The notes beneath the pieces are model-generated. The model searched no databases. It was not told the DNA's origin and saw nothing but the letters and a program-made list of their open reading frames with translations. A stretch of 64,000 nt of DNA. It comes from Tolumonas lignilytica. GTDB taxonomy: Bacteria > Pseudomonadota > Gammaproteobacteria > Enterobacterales > Aeromonadaceae. A program made the translations under genes and the position numbers. Of this stretch, positions 16,893 to 25,366 are shown piece after piece. The stretch lies in the NCBI RefSeq assembly GCF_000527035.1, contig NZ_AZUK01000001.1:1426001-1490000 (forward strand). The letters are read 5' to 3'. The stretch's first letter is position 1. Each line of letters opens with the position of its first letter.

Positions 16893-19331
16893 ATGGCAAT
16901 TGTTGCGTCATCGCCATCGTTAAGTGATTTTCAACAGAAAATAGTTGATACATTCCGCTACGATTACGGTCACCCGCAACTGGATGAAAAAATCATTCAG
17001 TACGCCCCTAATGAAACGCCCTCCAGCAGGTTTCTGATAAAAATGGAAATCGCCCGTCTGGCAAAAAAATGTCATCGCGTCATTGATCTGAGAGAAAGCC
17101 AATCTGATTATAAATCCTTTGATTTTGAAGGGATAAGACATTTCATTAACGACACGACCATTACCGATTTCATCGAGATTTGTAAAAAATATAAAGGTTA
17201 CACGCAGGGTGCCTATGATCTTGTTATCGCCAGAGCGCTCAGTCGTGAAAAAAAGGAAAAAATAAATCCCAACGCGGTTGAAGTCCCGGAGGCCGGATAT
17301 ACATCTCTCACTCATTTTTATCGCAGAAAAGAACAACGTCTTTATTATGTATCCGAAATAGAAATCTATACTGAAACCGATAATAACAACGCCATCAATT
17401 TAGATAAAAAAACAGCGATTAAAGGAGCTACAACCGATATATCCGCCCATGGCATGTGTATCAAAACATCTGGGTTAAAAATAAAAGACGGCATCACGAA
17501 AGTTTATATTCGCTTCATCGGGTTTGAAAAAGAATTTTCCTTTTCAAACCCGGTATTTATTTCTTATAAATTACTCTCCTGCATTTCAAAGAAAAATAAT
17601 TATTACTACCGCATAAAAATCGATGAACACCAGCAAGGTGATACTTACGCAGAATTTCACGCACATATTCAAAAATTTGTCGTATCACAATTACGGCGGC
17701 ACAGAGTACCTATTGAAAACACTCAGGAAGCCGTGCTGGTCAAAGGCTATGAGCAATACATTATTAATCGGCTTAACCATCTACCGGTATTTCTGCAACA
17801 AAAAGAAAACAACTGGCTACCGAATGCTGTTTATCTCACTGGTCACAATGAAGCGATCCTGCAAAAGCTAACGGATATTGACCATCAGACCATGCTGATG
17901 GATCTGATTGCTCATGAAAAAATACAGCGTTTATTGCGGGAACAAGCCATTGTCTCTGATTATTTTTTTATCGCGCCAGTATCAACACCCCAGCATTACG
18001 CCAAATTCCTGATTATCTTTTTGGATGAATTTATTCATCATCCAGAAGCCAAAGAGATCGCCCGCCTGGCCCATGCCCGCAGTAAAGGCAACCTCATGCT
18101 ATTCCGCTTGGATGCCATCACCATGCATCCGGAAAAGGAGTGTTATATCACCAGTTCCCTGCCAGAAAATGCCAGTGAATCATTACAATTTATTAACGCC
18201 AGTCATCAGGAAAGGGCTAAAACGCTGGCCTCGGGTTACCAGAAAATGTTGGTGATCAGTGATACCTCGGATCTCATTAACCAACTGCAACTCTTTGAAA
18301 ATTCAGAAGCCAGTGAAACCATCGACAAGATGGCAATCTTCCAGTTTATTCCCAAGAAAACAGCGCATCACCGCGAACTGCATATTGTCAAAAATGAAAT
18401 AGAAGACAAACGAAAAGAAGATCGTTTCTTATATCAAATGCCACTCACGGTACATAATCTTAAAGCAGGCAAAGAAAGTATTTCTGCTGAGACCATTGAT
18501 ATTTCATCGTGTGGTTTAAAGATCAAAACCGATAAAACGTTGCATGTATTCACCGGTGATATTTTATATATCGATTTTCCACCATTGAATGAAACACTGA
18601 ACAAACAGCCCTATCAAATAGTGCGCGCGCAGGGAAATATTATCCAGCTAAAAATACATGGCAACGAACGCCATCATGAAGCGAAATTTGCACTCAGAAA
18701 ATTCATTTATCAGAATCTCAATTCACTGACTGCAACCGGATGCCGGGATACTGTTTATGGTCTTTCGCGGGCGCTGAGAAATCTTTATGCCCACAACCAT
18801 CCGCAAACGTCTATTTTTATTAAACGGCAGGATAAAATCCGTTATATCAGTGATATTGCGCTTTCAGATAAAACCATATTGCCAGAATTCAGTATTAATA
18901 ATGAAGAAAATAGGGCCTTGTATTTATCCGCCCTACGCCATGAGTTGGTCATCAAGAAAGTGAATGAAACGTGGAATCAAATAAAAACCCAACCCGGTTT
19001 TTATTCATTCCATGTTTTGATTACCGTAAAAGAAAAAAATAACAATGCTGGCTATTTTTATATCTTAAAAGATGCTGATGAATTATTTTCAGTGAATAAA
19101 TATCGTGACACATATCAACAGGCCTCCATGATGGGGGAAACCCGCCTGCTGAAAATTACGATAACCCCCAAGGGGAAGGTATTCCCCAAATATTTTCACG
19201 ATGAACTGGCCTATTTATCCCGTTATGCGCCTAATCGCGCCAGTATCATCATGGAGCAGATCAACAAAATTGATGCGGTAGGTTCTATCACCGATATCAC
19301 CGATTGCGTTAATCAATTACTGTCGATCTAA
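16893..19331 (+). CDS. Large protein with two PilZ domains
   Basis: 812-residue cytoplasmic-looking protein without a signal peptide or membrane helix. Two PilZ-type c-di-GMP-binding signatures are visible. The first has RRKEQRLYYV (about residue 147) followed by TDISAHGMCIKTS (about 187). The second has KRKEDRFLYQMP (about 508) followed by IDISSCGLKIKT. Both have the RxxxR plus (D/N)xSxxG layout needed for c-di-GMP. The sequence between and after them has no recognised family. The gene is AT-richer than its neighbours. It probably acts as a c-di-GMP effector in motility or biofilm control; the partner is unknown. AAGGTG lies upstream of the ATG. Confidence 0.8.
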   Translation: MAIVASSPSLSDFQQKIVDTFRYDYGHPQLDEKIIQYAPNETPSSRFLIKMEIARLAKKCHRVIDLRESQSDYKSFDFEGIRHFINDTTITDFIEICKKYKGYTQGAYDLVIARALSREKKEKINPNAVEVPEAGYTSLTHFYRRKEQRLYYVSEIEIYTETDNNNAINLDKKTAIKGATTDISAHGMCIKTSGLKIKDGITKVYIRFIGFEKEFSFSNPVFISYKLLSCISKKNNYYYRIKIDEHQQGDTYAEFHAHIQKFVVSQLRRHRVPIENTQEAVLVKGYEQYIINRLNHLPVFLQQKENNWLPNAVYLTGHNEAILQKLTDIDHQTMLMDLIAHEKIQRLLREQAIVSDYFFIAPVSTPQHYAKFLIIFLDEFIHHPEAKEIARLAHARSKGNLMLFRLDAITMHPEKECYITSSLPENASESLQFINASHQERAKTLASGYQKMLVISDTSDLINQLQLFENSEASETIDKMAIFQFIPKKTAHHRELHIVKNEIEDKRKEDRFLYQMPLTVHNLKAGKESISAETIDISSCGLKIKTDKTLHVFTGDILYIDFPPLNETLNKQPYQIVRAQGNIIQLKIHGNERHHEAKFALRKFIYQNLNSLTATGCRDTVYGLSRALRNLYAHNHPQTSIFIKRQDKIRYISDIALSDKTILPEFSINNEENRALYLSALRHELVIKKVNETWNQIKTQPGFYSFHVLITVKEKNNNAGYFYILKDADELFSVNKYRDTYQQASMMGETRLLKITITPKGKVFPKYFHDELAYLSRYAPNRASIIMEQINKIDAVGSITDITDCVNQLLSI

Positions 19332-19357
19332 AAAAAGGGCAACATTGCTCGTTGCCC
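19330..19357 (-). terminator. Intrinsic terminator after uvrA
   Basis: On the minus strand, GGGCAAC and GTTGCCC form a 7-bp stem (19337-19357) followed by seven T residues (19330-19336). It overlaps the stop codon of the convergent double-PilZ gene and lies just past the uvrA stop. Confidence 0.8.
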
Positions 19358-19369
19358 CTTGCTCGGTAG

Positions 19370-22213
19370 TTACGCCTGAATCACCTTATCTCGTTGCAGC
19401 AAGGGCTTCAGGAAGCGAGCGGTATGTGATTCGGCACAGTCGGCAACTTGCTCTGGTGTGCCTGCCGCCAGAATCATCCCCCCTCCGAAACCCCCTTCCG
19501 GACCCAGATCCACAATCCAGTCTGCCGTCTTGATGACATCCAGATTGTGTTCAATGATCACGATGGTATTACCATTATCCCGCAGTTTTTCCAGCACATT
19601 CAGTAATTGCTGAATGTCGTGAAAATGCAGGCCAGTGGTGGGTTCATCCAGAATATAGAGCGTCTGGCCGGTATCGCGCTTCGACAACTCTTTTGCCAGC
19701 TTCACACGCTGCGCCTCGCCACCGGAGAGTGTAGTGGCTGACTGACCAAGGCGGATATACGAGAGCCCCACGTCCATCAGGGTTTGCAGCTTACGCGCCA
19801 GTGCCGGAACTGCATCGAAAAAGGTACGGGCATCCTCGACAGTCATATCCAGCACTTCGTGAATGGTCTTACCTTTATATTTCACTTCCAGGGTTTCCCG
19901 GTTGTAACGCTTGCCCTTGCAAACATCGCAAGGCACATAGACATCCGGCAGGAAATGCATCTCGACTTTGATCACGCCATCGCCCTGACAGGCTTCACAG
20001 CGCCCGCCTTTGACGTTAAACGAGAAACGCCCCGGCTGATAGCCGCGCGAACGCGCCTCCTGTGTGCCAGCAAACAGTTCACGGATCGGTGTAAACAAGC
20101 CGGTGTAGGTGGCCGGATTGGATCGCGGAGTCCGTCCGATCGGGCTTTGATCGATGTCGACCACCTTGTCCAGATGTTCCATCCCCTGAATATCGACATA
20201 CGGAGCCGGTTTTTCGACGGTGGCGCCATTCAAATCACGGTGGGCAATTCGGAATAAGGTATCGTTGATCAACGTCGATTTGCCCGAACCGGAGACGCCA
20301 GTGATACAGGTCATGACCCCGATAGGCACATGCAAATTGACTTTCTTCAGATTGTTACCCGTGGCACCCAGTAACTTCAGCCACTTGTCACCGATGGGTC
20401 GCCGTTGTGCCGGCACTTCGATCTTTTTGCGGCCAGACAGGTATTCACCGGTCAGCGAGTCATGGTTGTTCATGATTTCAGCGGGAGTCCCCTGTGCCAC
20501 GATCGCCCCGCCATGTACCCCTGCACCCGGACCGATATCGACCACATAATCCGCATGACGGATCGCATCTTCATCGTGTTCGACAACAATGACGGTATTG
20601 CCCAGATTACGCAGGTGAAACAAGGTTCCTAACAGACGTTCATTGTCGCGCTGATGTAAACCGATAGAAGGCTCATCCAGCACATACATCACCCCTACCA
20701 GCCCGGCCCCGATTTGGCTGGCCAGCCGGATACGTTGTGCCTCGCCCCCGGAGAGGGTTTCCGCAGAACGAGACAGGGACAGGTAGTTGAGGCCCACATT
20801 CACCAGAAAACCCAGACGTTCGATGATCTCTTTTAAGATTTTTTCCGCAATTTGAGCGCGTTGCCCAGTCAGACTCATATTCTGGAAAAAGTTCAGGGCT
20901 TCACCAATCGACATCTCGGCCACTTGCGGCAGCGTCACTCCTTCGACATACACATGTCGAGCTTCCTGCCGTAACCGGCTGCCCTGACAGCTCGGACAAG
21001 GCTGATTGGCAATATATTTGGCCAGCTCTTCACGTACACTGTTCGATTCCGTCTCGCGATAGCGCCGCTCCATGTTGTGCAGCACCCCTTCAAACGGATG
21101 ATTACGCACCACCACGTCACCACGGTCGTTCATGTAACGGAATTCAATATGCGTATGACCGCTGCCATGCAAGACCACTTTTTTCGCCTGTGGCGGCAGC
21201 GCATCAAATGGTTCATCGAGGTCAAAATGGTAATGATCCGCCACCGACTTCAGCATCTGGAAATAATAGAAACTGCGTTTATCCCAGCCACGGATTGCAC
21301 CGCCGGACAAACTCAATTCCGGATTCGTCACCACCTTATGCGGATCAAAATATTGTTGCACCCCGAGACCATCACAGGTCGGGCACGCTCCCGCCGGGTT
21401 GTTGAACGAAAACAGACGCGGCTCCAGTTCGCTCAATGAATAACCGCATTCCGGACAGGCAAAATTGGCCGAGAAGATCAGCGGATGCGCCTTGTCATCC
21501 TCCATATCCGCGACATAGACCAGCCCGCCGGACAGCGTCAGTGCCGTTTCAAATGATTCCGCCAGACGCAATTGCAGGTCGGCGCGGATCTTGAAACGAT
21601 CCACGACCACTTCGATCGTGTGTTTCTTTTGCAGTTCCAGCGTCGGTGGATCCGAAAGGTCACAGACTTCGCCATCGATCCGGGCCCGGATATAACCTTG
21701 CGCCGCGAGGTTTTCCAGCAGTTGTTTGTGCTCACCCTTGCGGTTACGAACCACCGGCGCCAAGATCATCATCTTGCGATTTTCCGGTTCGGCCAGCACC
21801 CGATCCACCATCTGACTGATGGTTTGCGCCGCCAGCGGTAAATCGTGATCCGGACAACGGGGTTCACCCACTCGGGCGTACAACAGACGCAGATAATCAT
21901 AAATCTCGGTGATCGTACCGACGGTAGAGCGGGGATTGTGCGACGTCGATTTCTGCTCGATGGAAATGGCTGGCGATAAGCCTTCGATATGATCCACATC
22001 GGGTTTTTCCATCAAACTTAAGAACTGACGGGCATAAGCAGACAGGGATTCGACGTAACGACGCTGCCCTTCGGCATACAGCGTATCGAATGCCAGCGAG
22101 GATTTACCCGATCCCGACAGGCCGGTGATCACGATCATCTTATCGCGAGGTAAGGTCAGATTGATATTTTTCAGGTTGTGGGTGCGTGCGCCCCGGATCT
22201 CGATCTTATCCAT
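19370..22213 (-). CDS. uvrA: Excinuclease ABC subunit A
   Basis: ATPase that recognises bulky DNA damage with UvrB in nucleotide excision repair. It has 947 residues (E. coli 940). Features in order: Walker [20 protein letters not shown]; first zinc module with [11 protein letters not shown] and CPTC; ABC signature [12 protein letters not shown]; second Walker [16 protein letters not shown]; second zinc finger CEACQGDG with [10 protein letters not shown]; second signature [12 protein letters not shown]; and Walker [13 protein letters not shown]. It is divergent from ssb, as in E. coli, with a candidate LexA site between them. Confidence 0.98.
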   Translation of the reverse strand: MDKIEIRGARTHNLKNINLTLPRDKMIVITGLSGSGKSSLAFDTLYAEGQRRYVESLSAYARQFLSLMEKPDVDHIEGLSPAISIEQKSTSHNPRSTVGTITEIYDYLRLLYARVGEPRCPDHDLPLAAQTISQMVDRVLAEPENRKMMILAPVVRNRKGEHKQLLENLAAQGYIRARIDGEVCDLSDPPTLELQKKHTIEVVVDRFKIRADLQLRLAESFETALTLSGGLVYVADMEDDKAHPLIFSANFACPECGYSLSELEPRLFSFNNPAGACPTCDGLGVQQYFDPHKVVTNPELSLSGGAIRGWDKRSFYYFQMLKSVADHYHFDLDEPFDALPPQAKKVVLHGSGHTHIEFRYMNDRGDVVVRNHPFEGVLHNMERRYRETESNSVREELAKYIANQPCPSCQGSRLRQEARHVYVEGVTLPQVAEMSIGEALNFFQNMSLTGQRAQIAEKILKEIIERLGFLVNVGLNYLSLSRSAETLSGGEAQRIRLASQIGAGLVGVMYVLDEPSIGLHQRDNERLLGTLFHLRNLGNTVIVVEHDEDAIRHADYVVDIGPGAGVHGGAIVAQGTPAEIMNNHDSLTGEYLSGRKKIEVPAQRRPIGDKWLKLLGATGNNLKKVNLHVPIGVMTCITGVSGSGKSTLINDTLFRIAHRDLNGATVEKPAPYVDIQGMEHLDKVVDIDQSPIGRTPRSNPATYTGLFTPIRELFAGTQEARSRGYQPGRFSFNVKGGRCEACQGDGVIKVEMHFLPDVYVPCDVCKGKRYNRETLEVKYKGKTIHEVLDMTVEDARTFFDAVPALARKLQTLMDVGLSYIRLGQSATTLSGGEAQRVKLAKELSKRDTGQTLYILDEPTTGLHFHDIQQLLNVLEKLRDNGNTIVIIEHNLDVIKTADWIVDLGPEGGFGGGMILAAGTPEQVADCAESHTARFLKPLLQRDKVIQA

Positions 22214-22263
22214 AGAGAGCCAACTGTGAACTGCATCAAAATCTCAGTATGGCACAGCTAGCA

Positions 22264-22279
22264 CTGGATGGATAGCCAG
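22264..22279. promoter_or_regulatory. Candidate LexA (SOS) box between uvrA and ssb
   Basis: CTGGATGGATAGCCAG fits CTG-N10-CAG and is flanked by A and TA. The fourth bases are G and C rather than the consensus T and A, so it is an imperfect box. In E. coli the divergent uvrA-ssb pair shares a LexA site in this interval, which supports the call. Confidence 0.5.
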
Positions 22280-22409
22280 TATTGCTGCAAATATGTTAAT
22301 GTCTTCTGCCGCAACTATTTAACACCTGTCATAGCAACCGATCTGACTTTAACGGTGATTATTGCTAAGATAGCCAGTCAGAGAATATGCATTTTTTACG
22401 GAGCAGAAC

Positions 22410-22994
22410 ATGGCCAGAGGCGTGAATAAAGTCATTATCGTTGGCAATCTGGGGCAAGACCCGGAAGTGCGTTACATGCCGAATGGCAACGCAGTGGCCA
22501 ACTTCACCGTTGCGACCAGCGAAAGCTGGAAGGATCAACAGGGCCAGCTGCAGGAACGTACTGAGTGGCATCGCATTGTGGTTTACCGCCGTCTGGCTGA
22601 GATCGCGGGTGAATATCTGCGTAAAGGTGCCAAAGTGTATCTGGAAGGTCGTCTGCAAACGCGTGAATGGGTCGATCAACAAAGCCAGCAAAAACGTTAC
22701 ACCACTGAAATCATTGTCAATGAAATGCAAATGCTGGATACCCGCAGCGGCGCGCCTGCTGGCGGCAACATGGGAGCACCGGCACAGCAACCACAACAAG
22801 GTAATTGGGGTCGCCCTGCCGCCGCCGCGCCACAGGGTAATGCGAATCCTGGTTACGGTGCACCGGCTGCACCACAAGGGGGTTATGCTCCTGCCCCGGC
22901 AGCACAGCAAGGGGGTTATGCTCCTGCCCCGGCAGCACAGCAACCAACCTATAACGAACCACCGATGGATTTCGACGACGATATTCCGTTCTGA
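22410..22994 (+). CDS. ssb: Single-stranded DNA-binding protein
   Basis: Essential ssDNA-binding protein, 194 residues. The OB-fold core (about 1-112) has [20 protein letters not shown] and [19 protein letters not shown] Gly/Pro/Gln/Ala-rich linker follows, and the acidic tip DFDDDIPF recruits partner enzymes. The linker contains an exact 33-bp tandem duplication ([11 protein letters not shown] twice). GGAG precedes the ATG. It is divergent from uvrA and followed by an intrinsic terminator. Confidence 0.98.
   Translation: MARGVNKVIIVGNLGQDPEVRYMPNGNAVANFTVATSESWKDQQGQLQERTEWHRIVVYRRLAEIAGEYLRKGAKVYLEGRLQTREWVDQQSQQKRYTTEIIVNEMQMLDTRSGAPAGGNMGAPAQQPQQGNWGRPAAAAPQGNANPGYGAPAAPQGGYAPAPAAQQGGYAPAPAAQQPTYNEPPMDFDDDIPF
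22875..22940 (+). repeat. 33-bp exact tandem duplication in the ssb linker
   Basis: Two identical 33-bp units (22875-22907 and 22908-22940) encode [11 protein letters not shown] twice in the disordered linker of SSB. Identity at the DNA level points to a recent slippage or unequal-crossover event. It leaves the frame intact. Confidence 0.95.
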
Positions 22995-23031
22995 AGTTAA
23001 CCAGATACATTTATCGTAGAATATCATTCTT

Positions 23032-23058
23032 AAAGCCCAGTTTTTACTGGGTTTTTTT
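23032..23058 (+). terminator. Intrinsic terminator after ssb
   Basis: CCCAG and CTGGG form a short stem around TTTTTA, flanked by A-rich and T-rich arms that extend the pairing, followed by a run of T. It lies 37 bp past the ssb stop codon. Confidence 0.8.
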
Positions 23059-23371
23059 ATTTCCAGGTTAAATAAAATCTGGCTTGTATCCCGCACATCA
23101 CAAAACCACTTATCCGGCTGTCATACAGATCTTTTTTCCCCTTTTTCAAACAGATTCTAGCAGCGATCTATCTGCGAAAAACACAAATTTAAAATCACAA
23201 ACACATAAATATGTCAATTTAATTACCAAGTAAACTTAAACTAAACCGATTTAGCTCACATATTTTTGTTTTCAAGTGATTCCTGTTGTGTTACTTTTTA
23301 ATGAGAGATGGCAATTAACCGATTGTCATTCTCATTTGGTTAACTAACTCTCCTTCTGTGAGCGGTTACTT
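23059..23371. other. Non-coding upstream region of the levan operon
   Basis: About 310 bp of AT-rich sequence with no credible gene. It holds a LacI-type near-palindrome (23241-23254) and must contain the promoter for the riboswitch leader, most likely between 23255 and 23371. I could not fix the -35 and -10 boxes. Confidence 0.5.
23241..23254. promoter_or_regulatory. LacI-type operator-like palindrome
   Basis: CTAAACCGATTTAG, a 14-bp palindrome with one mismatched pair and a central CG, resembling operators of LacI-family sugar regulators (ScrR/FruR type). It lies about 130 bp upstream of the c-di-GMP riboswitch. No LacI-family gene is in the window, so the cognate regulator is unknown. Confidence 0.4.
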
Positions 23372-23457
23372 AACTGAAAAAGGCAAAACCATCGAAAGGT
23401 GGCGACGCAAAGTCTCCGGTCTAACGGAATTTTCCTACGATAGCGGGACCGCCAGTT
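23372..23457 (+). ncRNA. Class I c-di-GMP riboswitch (GEMM-I)
   Basis: The aptamer matches the GEMM-I consensus closely. P1 is AACTG (23372-23376) with CAGTT (23453-23457). GGCAAA follows, then the first arm CCATC-GAAA-GGTGG with its GNRA tetraloop. Next come the invariant GACGCAAAG and TCCGGTCTAA, a second arm closed by GGAA/TTCC, and the end TACGATAGCGGGACC. It resembles the Vibrio Vc2 aptamer. It lies 236 nt upstream of the levansucrase start in the same orientation. A hairpin with a T-rich tail follows at once, so control is probably by transcription termination. Whether c-di-GMP turns expression on or off cannot be read from the sequence. Confidence 0.92.
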
Positions 23458-23463
23458 TTGTAT

Positions 23464-23507
23464 GCCGGCACGTTTCTTTTCGTGTCCGCGATTTGATTTT
23501 GTTTTTT
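23464..23507 (+). terminator. Candidate riboswitch expression-platform terminator
   Basis: GCCGGCACG (23464-23472) and CGTGTCCGC (23481-23489) form a 9-bp stem with one mismatch and one G-U pair around TTTCTTTT. The T-rich tract GATTTGATTTTGTTTTTT follows. It begins 7 nt after the aptamer, where a riboswitch terminator is expected. Confidence 0.65.
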
Positions 23508-23693
23508 CACTCTAGCCCGTGATGCCTTCAGGCATTGCGCAGCCTCGTATTGCCTTGTGCAAGCTGGCGGCGCTTTCTTGGATGCATCCGGTGCCGAGGG
23601 CAAAGTCGTTTCTGGATTTAACCGGCAAAACTGCGGATATCCATTGCATCTGGAAATGGTGGATGTTTACGAAAAACAATGGAGGTTAATACC

Positions 23694-25268
23694 ATGAAAA
23701 ACCATCGATACCTGTCGGTAATCCCCGTGCTGGGAATGGCCATGACTGTCGCAACAGCCGCAGTTGCCGCTCCTGTTCTACAGCCAGGTCCTGAGCCGAC
23801 CACTCACTCGCAGCAGGCATATGCCCCAGAGGATAACTTCACGGCGAAGTGGACTCGTGCCGATGCGCGCCAGATCAAACGGATGTCCGATCCGACTGCT
23901 GGCTCGCGTGAAAACTCAATGCCAGAGGAATACACCATGCCAAGTATTCCTCAAGACTTCCCTGACATGTCGAACGATCAGGTCTGGGTGTGGGATTCCT
24001 GGCCGCTGACCGATGCCGATGGAAACCAATACAGCATTAACGGTCAGGAAGTTATTTTCTCCCTCGTGGCTGATCGGAAACTGGGTTTCGATGACCGCCA
24101 TGTGTTCGCGAAGATCGGTTATTTCTACCGTCCGGCAGGCATTCCAGCGGATCAACGGCCGAAAAATGGGGGGTGGACCTATGGTGGTCTCGTCTTCGCC
24201 GATGGAGTCACCGGCAAGATCTTCGAGGATCAGTCATACAGCCATCAGACACAATGGTCTGGCTCTGCGCGCATTTTCCCTGGTGGCGAAGTTAAGCTGT
24301 TCTTCACCGATGTTGCGTTCTACCGTGATGCCAAGGGCAATGACATCAAGCCGTATGATCCACGGATCGCGCTCAGCGTGGGCCATATACATGCGAACAA
24401 GAACGGCGTGACATTTACCGGTTTCGATAAGGTTATTCCGCTCCTGAAGGCTGATGGTACTTACTACCAGACCGCCGAACAAAACCCATACTTCAACTTC
24501 CGCGACCCGTTTACCTTCACAGACCCGGCTCATCCGGGTGAGACCTATATGGTCTTCGAGGGGAATTCGGCCATGCCGCGTGCATCAGCCAAATGTACAG
24601 CAGATGATCTTGGCTATCAGGAGGGTGATACCTATGCAGAGACAGTTCCACAAGTAAATGCATCGGGGGCGACCTATCAACTCGGCAACATCGGTCTGGC
24701 GAAAGCCAAAAATGCCGATCTGACGGAGTGGGAGTTCCTGCCACCGATTCTCTCGGCGAACTGCGTGACCGATCAGACCGAACGTCCCGAGATCTACAAG
24801 AAAGATGGCAAGTATTATCTCTTTACCATCAGCCACAGCACCACCTATGCGGCCGGCATTACAGGCCCTGAAGGTGTATATGGTTTCGTGGGCAACGGGA
24901 TCCGCAGCGATTACCAGCCAATGAACATGGGCTCCGGTCTGGTACTGGGCAATCCGTCAAACCTTAACTACTGGCCAGGCACTCCATATGATCCTGACTA
25001 CAACCAGCCAGCCGGTCACTTCCAAGCATACTCTCACTACGTGATGCCTGGTGGTTTGGTGCAGTCGTTCATCGACACGGTGGGTGTTAAGGAAAACTTC
25101 CGTCGCGGCGGCACGCTGGCCCCTACGGTGAAGATCAATATCCATGGCGACTCATCGGACGTTGATCATTCCTATGGCGCCAACGGCGATGGTCTGGGTG
25201 GTTGGGCGGATATTCCGGCAAACATCAATGTGAACCCGAGCGGGGTCATTACCAAGCCGCTGAATTAA
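23694..25268 (+). CDS. lsdA: Levansucrase (GH68)
   Basis: Secreted fructosyltransferase that splits sucrose and polymerises fructose into levan or fructo-oligosaccharides. It has 524 residues from the ATG at 23694 (GGAGG upstream; the frame extends five codons further). A Sec signal peptide ends near AAVAA (about residue 26). Catalytic residues are visible: nucleophile Asp101 in VWDSWP, transition-state stabiliser Asp271 in FRDPF, and acid/base Glu363 in TERPE. Cys301 and Cys357 are 56 residues apart. All are at a constant offset from Gluconacetobacter LsdA D309, E401, C339 and C395, so the same disulfide is likely. It is of the acetic-acid-bacterial type rather than the Bacillus type, suggesting transfer. 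Its leader carries the c-di-GMP riboswitch. Confidence 0.95.
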   Translation: MKNHRYLSVIPVLGMAMTVATAAVAAPVLQPGPEPTTHSQQAYAPEDNFTAKWTRADARQIKRMSDPTAGSRENSMPEEYTMPSIPQDFPDMSNDQVWVWDSWPLTDADGNQYSINGQEVIFSLVADRKLGFDDRHVFAKIGYFYRPAGIPADQRPKNGGWTYGGLVFADGVTGKIFEDQSYSHQTQWSGSARIFPGGEVKLFFTDVAFYRDAKGNDIKPYDPRIALSVGHIHANKNGVTFTGFDKVIPLLKADGTYYQTAEQNPYFNFRDPFTFTDPAHPGETYMVFEGNSAMPRASAKCTADDLGYQEGDTYAETVPQVNASGATYQLGNIGLAKAKNADLTEWEFLPPILSANCVTDQTERPEIYKKDGKYYLFTISHSTTYAAGITGPEGVYGFVGNGIRSDYQPMNMGSGLVLGNPSNLNYWPGTPYDPDYNQPAGHFQAYSHYVMPGGLVQSFIDTVGVKENFRRGGTLAPTVKINIHGDSSDVDHSYGANGDGLGGWADIPANINVNPSGVITKPLN

Positions 25269-25295
25269 CAGCGTCTCTGGTGATATCTCTCGCCT

Positions 25296-25345
25296 AGAGG
25301 GGCGATGCGGTAGTGCGACATGCCGCCGCATCCCCTCTCTTTTTT
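25296..25345 (+). terminator. Intrinsic terminator between lsdA and lsdB
   Basis: AGAGGG plus GATGCGG pair with CCGCATC plus CCCTCT to form a 13-bp stem with a 2-nt bulge (25296-25338), followed by C and six T residues. It lies in the 98-bp gap between the levansucrase and levanase genes and should reduce read-through into lsdB. Confidence 0.85.
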
Positions 25346-25366
25346 CATTTCTGAACACGGAGGATT

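Noticed and set aside
22365-23096. Open frame opposite ssb
   Set aside because: Antisense to ssb, low-complexity, produced by the Gly/Pro-rich linker codons.
23508-23690. A second riboswitch between the c-di-GMP aptamer and lsdA, because GGCAAA recurs near 23624
   Set aside because: The rest of the GEMM consensus (GAAA loop, GACGCAAAG) is absent; only a small ATGCC/GGCAT hairpin is present.
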